Source: Caulobacteraceae bacterium
Lineage (GTDB): Bacteria > Pseudomonadota > Alphaproteobacteria > Caulobacterales > Caulobacteraceae
Assembly: GCA_947476325.1 (NCBI GenBank)
Contig: CANJPZ010000005.1
Coordinates: forward strand, 62,001 to 126,000
Length of the DNA: 64,000 nt
Direction of reading: 5' to 3'
Shown: in pieces, positions 16,702-23,754 of the stretch
Numbering within the stretch: position 1 is the first letter of the stretch
Layout of the letters: every line of letters starts with the position of its first letter
Position numbers and translations under genes: made by a program
Notes under the pieces: model-generated
What the model saw: the letters and a program-made list of their open reading frames with translations, nothing else
The model's database searches: none
Told to the model about the DNA's origin: nothing

Positions 16702-17735
16702 GCGCGCGCGCGGCCTATCTTGACCGGGCGATCGGCGAGACCCGCGGCGTCGTCACCTTGAACCAGAGGCCTGAACGGCTGCTTATCCGCCGGGATGGCG
16801 ATCCGGCCAGCCAGCGGCTGGGCGCGCGCTCGACGGCCCGGGTCATCGCTGCCGAACGCGGACTTTCGACAGCATTCCTGCGCATGCCGGATGGCCCGGA
16901 TGTGGTGACCCCGCTGGGGCCCGGCGACAGTCTGGTCCAGGGGGGCTCGGTGTCGGTCGAGGTCATGGCTGAGCCAAGGTCAGGAAAGGGTGCCGTCGTT
17001 CGCGTGCTCGAAGGCGCCGTGGGCCCGCCGCGCTTGACCCGCGAGGCGCCCGAGCTGGAAGCGTGGTTGCAGCTCTGGGCGCCTGGCGAGATCGTCACCG
17101 GCGACGAGGCCCGTGATGCAGCTGATGAGGCCCAGGACGCCGCACTCATGACCGTTCACCCGCTGCCTGGCGGCGGAAGCGTGTCGATTGAGACCACCCG
17201 CGCCCTTACCGCGATCGATGTGGATGTCGGCGCCAGAGGTGGCGGTGACGGACCCCGGGCGGTGCGGCAGACCAACCTTGCGGCCATTGGGGCCGGCGCC
17301 CGTCTGCTGCGACTCAAGGGACTTGGCGGTCTTGTCGTGTTCGATCTTGCCGGCCAGGGCCATAATGGCCCGGCCTTGTCGGCGGCGGCCAAGGCCGCGT
17401 TCGCGCCGGACAATCCGGGTGTGTCGATCGGGCCGATCAGCCGTTTCGGTCTGTTCGAAATGGCGCTGCCCTGGCGCACAACCCCACTGACGGAGCGCCT
17501 GCTTGACGAGACCGGGCAGGTCTCCACCCTGACCTCGGCCCTGGCCATGATGCGCAGCCTGGAACGTGAAGCCCGCGCCAACCCCGGGGCGAGACTGGTG
17601 GTCCGATGTCCGCCGGACGTAGCTGACGCGGCCAAGCCTTATCTTGCGGACCTGCTGAACCGGATCGGATCGCGCTTCAGTCTGGACGCTGCGGCGGGCG
17701 AATCGCGCACCCATGCCGAGGTGAGTATCCTGTGA
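16698..17735 (+). CDS. Short ribonuclease E/G family protein
   Basis: This 345-residue protein matches the RNase E/G family but is much shorter than RNase G (about 490). The catalytic region is recognisable: LPGGGSVSIETTRALTAIDV, with the first catalytic Asp in AIDVDVGARG, and LRLKGLGGLVVFDLAGQ with the second. The usual IDVN is IDVD here. The family's CPxC zinc-link is absent, since the protein ends after the DNase-like domain. An RNA-processing role is likely, but activity and oligomeric state may differ from the classical enzymes. It overlaps maf and yacG by four bases each. Confidence 0.8.
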   Translation: MSARAAYLDRAIGETRGVVTLNQRPERLLIRRDGDPASQRLGARSTARVIAAERGLSTAFLRMPDGPDVVTPLGPGDSLVQGGSVSVEVMAEPRSGKGAVVRVLEGAVGPPRLTREAPELEAWLQLWAPGEIVTGDEARDAADEAQDAALMTVHPLPGGGSVSIETTRALTAIDVDVGARGGGDGPRAVRQTNLAAIGAGARLLRLKGLGGLVVFDLAGQGHNGPALSAAAKAAFAPDNPGVSIGPISRFGLFEMALPWRTTPLTERLLDETGQVSTLTSALAMMRSLEREARANPGARLVVRCPPDVADAAKPYLADLLNRIGSRFSLDAAAGESRTHAEVSIL

Positions 17736-17902
17736 GTCCCTGTCCGATCTGCTCCAGGCTGGCGGTCGTCGAATACCGGCCGTTCTGCTCAAAACGCTGC
17801 GCCGATGTCGACCTTCAGCGCTGGCTTACCGGCGGATACGCCATTCCCGGATCAGGCGAGGATGACGAGGATGCGACGAATGGTCCCAAGGAAGAGGATT
17901 AG
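17732..17902 (+). CDS. yacG: YacG family zinc-binding DNA gyrase inhibitor
   Basis: This small protein of 56 residues starts with GTG overlapping the RNase stop. It has the treble-clef zinc motif C4-P-I-C7 and F-C19-S-K-R-C23 followed by DVDLQRWLTGGYAIPG and an acidic tail. This is the YacG (DUF329) pattern; the E. coli protein binds GyrB and inhibits gyrase. The same gene order (maf, RNase, yacG, tRNA-Phe) is common in alphaproteobacteria. Confidence 0.9.
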   Translation: MSPCPICSRLAVVEYRPFCSKRCADVDLQRWLTGGYAIPGSGEDDEDATNGPKEED

Positions 17903-17962
17903 GTGCTCTGTGCGTGCTGGACAGGGCATGGCACCTCGCCTATAGAGCCCAGCCCTTGGCGC

Positions 17963-18038
17963 GCCTGGGTAGCTCAGTTGGTAGAGCAGCGGATTGAAAA
18001 TCCGCGTGTCGGTGGTTCGAATCCGCCCCCAGGCACCA
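17963..18038 (+). tRNA. tRNA-Phe (GAA)
   Basis: This is a 76-base tRNA with CCA encoded. The acceptor is GCCTGGG/CCCAGGC, the D arm GCTC/GAGC, the anticodon arm GCGGA-TTGAAAA-TCCGC (anticodon GAA), and the T arm GGTGG-TTCGAAT-CCGCC. All stems pair. It follows yacG by 60 bases. Confidence 0.97.
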
Positions 18039-18376
18039 TCTCTCCCCGTTCCGCGTAACAGCTGATTTTGCACCGCAATGAGAAATTTGCGCGCCAATGC
18101 CGTTTCATATCGAATAACGGCACGGCAATATTGTGCAGTGCACAATCTAGCGATGGTAGGCTGCAGGAAAGCGAAAGATTCACCGCTCGCGCCTCTTGAC
18201 GCTGCAAGTTCGGGTTGCCAAGACACCTTATAACTTCGAATTCTAACGCTTCAGTCAGAGTTCGTTCCGGTCGAACCAAAAGACCGGAACCTGCCTGAGG
18301 CGAGTAGAACATTGGTGGGGACGCTGGCGCCGCCGCATGACGCGGTCGGGGCCGATAATTCAGGAACTGGCGACAC
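18039..18376. promoter_or_regulatory. Upstream region of exbB with a 17-bp palindrome and a hairpin
   Basis: This 338-base gap between tRNA-Phe and exbB has no gene. At 18130-18146 is the perfect odd palindrome ATTGTGCAGTGCACAAT, the form expected for a dimeric repressor. At 18264-18290 GTTCCGGTC and GACCGGAAC form a 9-bp hairpin with a 9-base loop and no T tract, about 90 bases before the exbB start, so it probably lies in the 5' leader. A TTGACG at 18196 could be a -35 element, but I see no well-spaced -10. No Fur-like site is obvious. Confidence 0.45.
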
Positions 18377-19264
18377 ATGCTCGATTCTCGACGACTGAAA
18401 TCCTTCGCTGCCGCGCTCGGCGCTCTGACCCTTCTGGCCGCCGCGCCAGCGGCCATTGCGCAGCCGGCCTCCGCGCCTGCGGCGCCCGCGGCGGCTGCGG
18501 CCCCTGCTGATCCGGCCACGACCACTGTGTCCGACCCGGCCGATCCGAAGACGCTCAAGGACACCTTGAAGACCGAGAACGGCCTGACGCCCTGGACGAT
18601 GTTCATCAACGCCACGCCCGTTCCTAAAGTGGTCATGATCGGCCTGCTTGCGGCTTCGGCGGTGTCCTGGATCGTCCTGATCCTCAAGCTGTTTGAATTC
18701 GCCACCATGGGCCGCATCGCCAACCGCTTCGTCGAAGCCTTCCGCGGTGCCAAGTCCATCAGCGACGCTGGCAAGATCGCCATGTCGGAAGAGTTTGACG
18801 GCAACCCGCTCTCCGACATGACGGCCGCGGCCGCCCAGGAAGTGGAATTGTCCAAGCAAGCCGGTCTCGCCGTCAGCGGCGCGCACCGTGAAACCACGCT
18901 CGACCGGGTCGGCTCGGCGGTTCACGCCGTTCAGTCCTCACTAGGCAAGCGTATGGCCGGCGGGATGCAGTTCCTGGCCTCCGTCGGTTCGACCAGCCCC
19001 TTCGTTGGTCTGTTCGGCACCGTGTTCGGCATCATGAACTCGTTCATCGGCATCGCCACCAGCGGCGTGACCAACCTGGCCTCCGTCGCTCCCGGTATCG
19101 CCGAGGCGCTGCTCGCCACCGCCATTGGTCTGTTTGCCGCCATCCCGGCCGTGGTCATGTACAACTACTTCCAGACCCGGATCTCTGCGTTCGGGGCGCG
19201 TACTGAAGGGTTCATCGCCGAACTGATGAACTTCATGTCACGTAATCTCGACAAGGGGGCCTAG
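18377..19264 (+). CDS. exbB: TonB-system proton channel ExbB (MotA/TolQ/ExbB family)
   Basis: This 295-residue protein drives TonB with the proton motive force in the inner membrane. It begins with a signal-peptide-like N-terminus (LKSFAAALGALTLLAAAPAA) and an Ala/Pro-rich periplasmic stretch, features of the long ExbB type. The first core helix is VVMIGLLAASAVSWIVLILK. The family core is FVGLFGTVFGIMNSFIGIA, followed by APGIAEALLATAIGLFAAIP. It is the first gene of an exbB-exbD-tonB operon with gaps of 6 and 2 bases. Confidence 0.93.
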   Translation: MLDSRRLKSFAAALGALTLLAAAPAAIAQPASAPAAPAAAAAPADPATTTVSDPADPKTLKDTLKTENGLTPWTMFINATPVPKVVMIGLLAASAVSWIVLILKLFEFATMGRIANRFVEAFRGAKSISDAGKIAMSEEFDGNPLSDMTAAAAQEVELSKQAGLAVSGAHRETTLDRVGSAVHAVQSSLGKRMAGGMQFLASVGSTSPFVGLFGTVFGIMNSFIGIATSGVTNLASVAPGIAEALLATAIGLFAAIPAVVMYNYFQTRISAFGARTEGFIAELMNFMSRNLDKGA

Positions 19265-19270
19265 TCCCTC

Positions 19271-19720
19271 ATGGCCGCCAAACTCGCAGGAACGGGGGGA
19301 GGCAAATACGATCTCGGACAGAATAACGAGATCAATGTCACCCCCTTCGTGGACGTGATGCTGGTTTTGTTGATCATCTTCATGGTGGCGGCTCCGCTGG
19401 CCACCGTGTCGGTCGAGGTCAAACTGCCTGACGCCTACGTAAAACCCGGCAAGACCCCGCAGAAGCCCGTCTATATTTCGCTCCAGAAGTCCGACAAGGT
19501 CTTCATCGGCGATACCCGCACTTCCCTGGAGACTATTTGCAAGGACGTTACAGATAACCTCCAAGGCCGGGATCCGCAGAATGAACGGATCTACATCCGT
19601 GCTGACGGCGAGGCTCTCTACATGAATTTCATGCGTGTCATCGCCAAGCTCCAGGATTGCGCTTTCTATAGTGTGGCGCTGGTGGGCAATGACGCGTCCG
19701 ATAAGAGGCGCGGCCGGTAG
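19271..19720 (+). CDS. exbD: ExbD biopolymer transport protein
   Basis: This 149-residue ExbD/TolR family protein has a short cytoplasmic N-terminus, NEINVTPFVDVMLVLLIIFM. That segment is the single transmembrane helix, and VTPFVDVML contains the Asp needed for proton transfer. The periplasmic domain follows, with SVEVKLPDA and the C-terminal YIRADGEALYMNFMRVIAK. It lies between exbB and tonB and should form the ExbB5-ExbD2 motor with its neighbour. Confidence 0.93.
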   Translation: MAAKLAGTGGGKYDLGQNNEINVTPFVDVMLVLLIIFMVAAPLATVSVEVKLPDAYVKPGKTPQKPVYISLQKSDKVFIGDTRTSLETICKDVTDNLQGRDPQNERIYIRADGEALYMNFMRVIAKLQDCAFYSVALVGNDASDKRRGR

Positions 19721-19722
19721 CC

Positions 19723-20454
19723 ATGGCAGAAGAACCCAACACACCGGCGCCCGCTCGAAATCTATTCGACGGACCGCCGAAGCAAAAGGCCAACATCCCG
19801 GGGCTTATTACGGCCTATGCCGTGACCGGACTGATGTTCAGCCTTTTGGCGGCCTACATGATCAACGCCAAGTTCAAGCTCGAGTATAAACTTTACCACG
19901 ACGACAAGCTTGATACCCAGATCATCAAGCCGCCTCCGCCTCCGCCTCCGCCTCCGCCACCTCCGCCGCCGCCTCCGCCGCCGAAGGATTTGCCGCCGCC
20001 GCCGCCGCCGCCGCCTGTTCAACAGCGGGAAGTGGTTGCGCCGCCGATCAGCATTCCGGCCCCGCCACCCCTGCCTTTGCCCCCGGTGAAGGTCGAGGAA
20101 CGGGTTGAGGCTCCGCCGCCGCCGGTTCGCGTACCGCCGGCGCCGCCGGCTAGGCCGTCGGTCATCACGTCGCCCGATTGGGTTACGCGGCCTACGGACG
20201 CCGATCTGTTCAAGGCCTTCCCTGACCGCGCCATGCGGATGGGCAAGGAAGGGCGGGCCACGCTGACCTGCGTCGTCAACGAAGACGGCACTCTGAGCGC
20301 TTGTTCGGTGACGTCAGAATCGCCGGCTGGTTACAACTTTGGCAGCAGCGCCATGTCTCTGGTGCCCAAGTTCAAGATGCGGCCACAAACCAAGGACGGC
20401 GCCCCCGTGGGCGGCGCCAAGGTCGCGGTCCCCGTGATCTTCAACCTTCAATAG
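19723..20454 (+). CDS. tonB: Energy transducer TonB with long polyproline spacer
   Basis: This 243-residue protein couples the ExbBD motor to outer-membrane receptors. After about 25 cytoplasmic residues comes one transmembrane helix (ITAYAVTGLMFSLLAAYMI). A periplasmic spacer follows that contains an uninterrupted run of about 18 prolines and then shorter Pro runs. The C-terminal domain has SPDWVTRPTDADLFKAFPDR, then RATLTCVVNEDGTLSACSV with a C-x10-C pair, and KFKMRPQTKDGAPVGGAKV. A strong terminator follows the stop. Confidence 0.93.
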   Translation: MAEEPNTPAPARNLFDGPPKQKANIPGLITAYAVTGLMFSLLAAYMINAKFKLEYKLYHDDKLDTQIIKPPPPPPPPPPPPPPPPPPKDLPPPPPPPPVQQREVVAPPISIPAPPPLPLPPVKVEERVEAPPPPVRVPPAPPARPSVITSPDWVTRPTDADLFKAFPDRAMRMGKEGRATLTCVVNEDGTLSACSVTSESPAGYNFGSSAMSLVPKFKMRPQTKDGAPVGGAKVAVPVIFNLQ

Positions 20455-20478
20455 ACAGGTTTGGATCTTTAAAATTAG

Positions 20479-20513
20479 CGCTCCGGAGCCATCAGGTTCC
20501 GGAGCGTTTTTTT
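20479..20513 (+). terminator. Rho-independent terminator of exbB-exbD-tonB
   Basis: CGCTCCGGA and TCCGGAGCG form a perfect 9-bp stem with a 10-base loop, followed by seven T. It starts 24 bases after the tonB stop. Confidence 0.93.
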
Positions 20514-20578
20514 GTGGCGTCCGTCCGTGCTTGATCCTGGGGCGGGCGCAGACTAGAACCCAGGCTCCGCGCGGGAAT

Positions 20579-20655
20579 GCCGCCTTAGCTCAGTTGGTTA
20601 GAGCGCTAGATTGTGGATCTAGAGGTCCTCGGTTCGAGCCCGAGAGGTGGTACCA
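20579..20655 (+). tRNA. tRNA-His (GTG)
   Basis: This is a 77-base tRNA with CCA encoded. The anticodon arm is CTAGA-TTGTGGA-TCTAG (GTG, His) and the T arm CTCGG-TTCGAGC-CCGAG. The acceptor GCCGCCT pairs with AGGTGGT, including two G-T pairs. The discriminator is A73 and the base before the 5' end is T, so there is no encoded G-1:C73. That is the known alphaproteobacterial form, recognised by a matching histidyl-tRNA synthetase. Confidence 0.96.
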
Positions 20656-20679
20656 CGCCGGTCTTCCGGGGAAGTCGAG

Positions 20680-21702
20680 ATGAAGACCGGCGCACCTGAC
20701 CTTCGAGGCGCTCATATCCTCATCGTCGGCGCGGGCGTGTTCGGAAGCGCAATTGCGCTGGAACTGCGGCGGGCCGGCGCGTCCATCCAGCTGATCGAGG
20801 CCCGGCTTCCGCCCGACAATGCTTCATCGATCGCCGCCGGCATGCTGGCGCCGGCGTTTGAGGCGGCTCTGGATCCTCAAGGAGCCTCGTTTGCCCTGCT
20901 TCGCGCCGCGCGCGATCTGTGGCCCGACTTTATCGAGGGGCTGGGTCCGACGGGCTTTGAACGTTGCGGTGCTCGAATGGAGGCCCCCGGCGAAACCCTG
21001 GCGCGGCTGGCTTCCGCCTTTTCGCAATTTGGCGCAGCTTTCGAGTCCGCCTCCGGCGGCATATTCACACCCGAGGACTGGCGCCTCGACCCCGCTTTGG
21101 CTCTCAGGGCCATGATGGCAGAGGCCTTGGGCACAGATCGCGTCCCCATTATCTCGCGGGTCATCGGGGCTGACTTGCAAAGCGTGACCCTTGAGAATGG
21201 ACAATTCCTCGAAGCCGACGCGGTCGTGCTGGCCTGCGGTTATGGCGGGCTGGACCTCGCGCCGGAACTTTCAGCGCTGATCCCGATCAAGGGCCAAATT
21301 GTGCGTTTTCCTGGAGCCAGCTTTTTCGGCGGCCCCATCTTGCGAAGTGAATCAGGCTATCTGGTTCCCGGCTGGGGCGGCGCGTTGGCCGGCACCACCA
21401 TGCAGACCGGGAGGAGCGACAGGGTGATCGATCCCGATGTAACTGCGAGGCTGGTTGCTCAGGCTATCGCCCTGGCCCCGGTGCTGGCCGGCGTGGAGAC
21501 GCAAGCCTCAGCAGCGGTGCGCCCTGCCACGTCCGACGGGCTTCCCATGATCGGCCAGTCCCAAAGCGGCGTCTGGCTGGCGACCGGCGCACGGCGAAAT
21601 GGCTGGTTGCTGGCGCCCATGGCCGCCCGCCTGATCGCGGGCGGCCTGACCGGCCAGGCAGGTGATGGACGGTTCGCGCCGTCGCGCTTTCAGCCGCTGT
21701 AG
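20680..21702 (+). CDS. FAD-dependent oxidoreductase, glycine oxidase (ThiO)-like
   Basis: This 340-residue D-amino-acid-oxidase-type flavoprotein begins with the dinucleotide fold HILIVGAGVFGSAIALELRR, with IEARLPP at the end of the second strand. Further blocks are SSIAAGMLAPAFEA, EADAVVLACGYGG, IPIKGQIVRF and the C-terminal TSDGLPMIGQSQSGVWLATG followed by RNGWLLAPMAARLIAGG. This layout is that of glycine oxidase ThiO, which supplies iminoglycine for thiamine. No other thi genes are near, so the exact substrate is unproven. ATG 20680 has GGGGAAG upstream and gives the natural start. It converges with the orphan TonB gene and overlaps it by 13 bases. Confidence 0.82.
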   Translation: MKTGAPDLRGAHILIVGAGVFGSAIALELRRAGASIQLIEARLPPDNASSIAAGMLAPAFEAALDPQGASFALLRAARDLWPDFIEGLGPTGFERCGARMEAPGETLARLASAFSQFGAAFESASGGIFTPEDWRLDPALALRAMMAEALGTDRVPIISRVIGADLQSVTLENGQFLEADAVVLACGYGGLDLAPELSALIPIKGQIVRFPGASFFGGPILRSESGYLVPGWGGALAGTTMQTGRSDRVIDPDVTARLVAQAIALAPVLAGVETQASAAVRPATSDGLPMIGQSQSGVWLATGARRNGWLLAPMAARLIAGGLTGQAGDGRFAPSRFQPL

Positions 21703-22442
21703 TTAAACTCTACCGGTATACGAACCTTTGCCCCTTCAATGGTCTGGCCATCGACGGTGCGTGGGTTCATCCGGAAGTGGGGCGCCAGGCGAAGGGCTGC
21801 GACGCCGAATCCATTGGCCTTGGGAGTTTCACTGGCGATTTCACATCCCGACATTGCGCCGCTGGCCAGAACCGAACAGACCAGATCGGCCTGTCCCGAC
21901 AAGCCCATCCGCGACGCACGCTGCGGATAGATCGCGTTGGTCTGTGCTTGTGTCGGTATGGTCAGCCAGTCCGGGTTTCGGATGGTCCGGTTGACTGGCG
22001 GCGGGGTGGGCTGGGTTGGGACCATGGTGGCGGGTGGAGTTGAGGTGGTCGGCAAGACCGCCGGGCCTGTCGAGGTCTGCGGCGGATCACCCGTCACCGG
22101 CGGCGAGAAAATGGGATCGACCACCGGGTCAGTGAAAACCGGATCGGTGGGCCTGGAGATCACCAGATTCCTGGGTTGCGGCGGAGGGGTTGTCTTGTCG
22201 GGCGTGCGCTGGTGCAAAATCCTCGGCCAGGGGTTCATCGTGATGACTGGGTCGTCGCCGGGTTGCTCGATCGGCTTGAACTGGATTTTCTGCAGGGCGA
22301 AGTAGCCGCCGAGGATTCCATAGGCCGCCCCAACCAGAGCAACGGTTGTCAGGGTCTTTCGATTCCACTTGAGGCGCGGAGCCTCAACGTAAAACAGGTC
22401 TGCGAGGCTGCGTTCGTTTGCGTCCAGTCTGATGGCCATCAT
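21690..22442 (-). CDS. Orphan TonB-family energy transducer
   Basis: This 250-residue protein has about 30 cytoplasmic residues, one membrane helix (LTTVALVGAAYGILGGYFAL), a Pro/Thr-rich periplasmic spacer (about 70-155) and a TonB C-terminal domain. That domain reads NPDWLTIPTQAQTNAIYPQR, QADLVCSVLASGAMSGCEIA and HFRMNPRTVDG, parallel to the TonB encoded at 19723-20454 and with the same C-x10-C pair. There is no ExbB or ExbD next to it. ATG 22442 is preceded by GGAGGA and was preferred over longer forms. It probably serves a subset of receptors using a shared motor, which is an inference. Confidence 0.85.
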   Translation of the reverse strand: MMAIRLDANERSLADLFYVEAPRLKWNRKTLTTVALVGAAYGILGGYFALQKIQFKPIEQPGDDPVITMNPWPRILHQRTPDKTTPPPQPRNLVISRPTDPVFTDPVVDPIFSPPVTGDPPQTSTGPAVLPTTSTPPATMVPTQPTPPPVNRTIRNPDWLTIPTQAQTNAIYPQRASRMGLSGQADLVCSVLASGAMSGCEIASETPKANGFGVAALRLAPHFRMNPRTVDGQTIEGAKVRIPVEFNYSG

Positions 22443-22594
22443 GATCGAGTTCCTCCGTTTTTGGTCGCATTGGCCCGCGACAGGAGAAAGATGCGCTTTC
22501 AAAAGACTACAAACAAGAAACATTGCGCAACATTGCAAAAACTGCGATCCCGCAACATTAGGATTCATTAACCATAAGCGGCGATCAATCGCCC

Positions 22595-23416
22595 ATGCCC
22601 GTTGAGTCCATCAAAGGTGTCGTTGAATCCGCCATCCAGCGCGCGTCCGCCGCGACCGGTGTGGACTTCAGTTTCCTGATGGGGACCGCCAAACGCGAGA
22701 GCGCGCTCAATCCTTCCGCAAAGGCGGGGGGATCAAGTGCCGCCGGACTATTTCAGTTCGTCGAGCAGACTTGGCTGGGTACGCTCAAATCCCACGGTGC
22801 CAAGTACGGTTATGCCCGCTATGCCGACCTGGTCCAGAAAGGCTCGGACGGCCGCTACCAGGTGCCGTCAGGGCCTGAGTCGCGCCAGGCAGTGATGGAC
22901 CTGCGCTTCGATCCCAGGGCCGCTTCGCTGATGGCCGGCGAGCTGACAAGTGAACATGCCGCCTATCTGCGTGGCAGCGTAGGCCGCAACCCGACTTCGG
23001 GCGAGCTCTATGCGGCGCATTTTCTCGGACCCGAGGGCTCGGCGCGCCTGATCCGGGCGGTGCAGAACAATCCCCAGTCCTCCGCTGCGGCGATGTTTCC
23101 CGACGCCGCCCAGGCCAACCACAACATCTTCTATCGCAGCGGCCGTGCGGCGACGGTGGCCGAGGTCTACGCCAACCTGACGACCACACCTGCAGCCAGT
23201 GCTGGCGCAGCCGCTGCGCCTCAGGCTGCGCCGCCTGTGGACCGCGCCTTTATAAACTACGCTTCCGGCCGCCAGATCGATCGCATTCAGCAACAGCGCG
23301 AACTGGTCAATCTGGTTCTGCGGGGGTCTGACAGCAGTGAATCTACGCCGGGGGGCTCGCTGTTCGACGCAGCCCTAATGCGGGCGGTGGCCTACGCCCA
23401 GGCCCGCGACAACTAG
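22595..23416 (+). CDS. Lytic transglycosylase SLT-domain protein
   Basis: This 273-residue protein has an SLT-type lysozyme-like domain in its first 200 residues. The catalytic Glu is E35 in LMGTAKRESALNPSAK, followed by SSAAGLFQFVEQTWLGTLK and GELYAAHFLGPEGSARLI. No signal peptide is visible at the N-terminus, so export may use a non-Sec route, such as the flagellar or another secretion apparatus. The C-terminus is a short Ala/Pro linker and a helical tail. It cleaves peptidoglycan, probably to make room for an envelope machine. Its stop overlaps the convergent receiver-like gene by four bases. Confidence 0.85.
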   Translation: MPVESIKGVVESAIQRASAATGVDFSFLMGTAKRESALNPSAKAGGSSAAGLFQFVEQTWLGTLKSHGAKYGYARYADLVQKGSDGRYQVPSGPESRQAVMDLRFDPRAASLMAGELTSEHAAYLRGSVGRNPTSGELYAAHFLGPEGSARLIRAVQNNPQSSAAAMFPDAAQANHNIFYRSGRAATVAEVYANLTTTPAASAGAAAAPQAAPPVDRAFINYASGRQIDRIQQQRELVNLVLRGSDSSESTPGGSLFDAALMRAVAYAQARDN

Positions 23417-23754
23417 GCCGCGTTCGCCGCGTCTGGATGAACTTTCGCTTCCAGAGCCACCAGCGCCCGCGCCACGGCGGCGGTCCTAAAGGGTGGCCGT
23501 AGAATTCCCGTGCAGCCCGCGGCGAGGCAGGCGGCCGCAGCCTCAGCGTTGCCGTCTGTGACCCCCAGGATCGGCGTGCGCAGCCCAGAGCCCGCCAGAA
23601 TGCAGGCGGCATCGGCCCCGGCGATGACCACATCGGCCTTGCAGGTCTTGAGCAGCTCCGTGGCCCGATCCGGTCCCTGGGTCTGAATGATCTGGTGCCC
23701 GAGGTCCTCAAGCACCGCCCGCAGATGTCCCGGCGACCTGTCCACGCAGGTCAT
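23413..23754 (-). CDS. Degenerate receiver-domain protein
   Basis: This 113-residue frame has the size and secondary-structure pattern of a response-regulator receiver: VDRSPGHLRAVLEDLGHQII, KADVVIAGADAA, TPILGVTDG and AAGCTGILRPPF. The phospho-acceptor Asp position is Gly46 (DVVIAG instead of the usual DLVLMD), one of the two acidic pocket residues is missing, and the KP motif is RP (Arg86). It cannot be a normal phospho-receiver. The ATG at 23754 lies inside the end of the kinase frame in another frame. It may be a separate coupled gene, or the former C-terminal domain of the kinase after a second frameshift. Confidence 0.55.
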   Translation of the reverse strand: MTCVDRSPGHLRAVLEDLGHQIIQTQGPDRATELLKTCKADVVIAGADAACILAGSGLRTPILGVTDGNAEAAAACLAAGCTGILRPPFRTAAVARALVALEAKVHPDAANAA

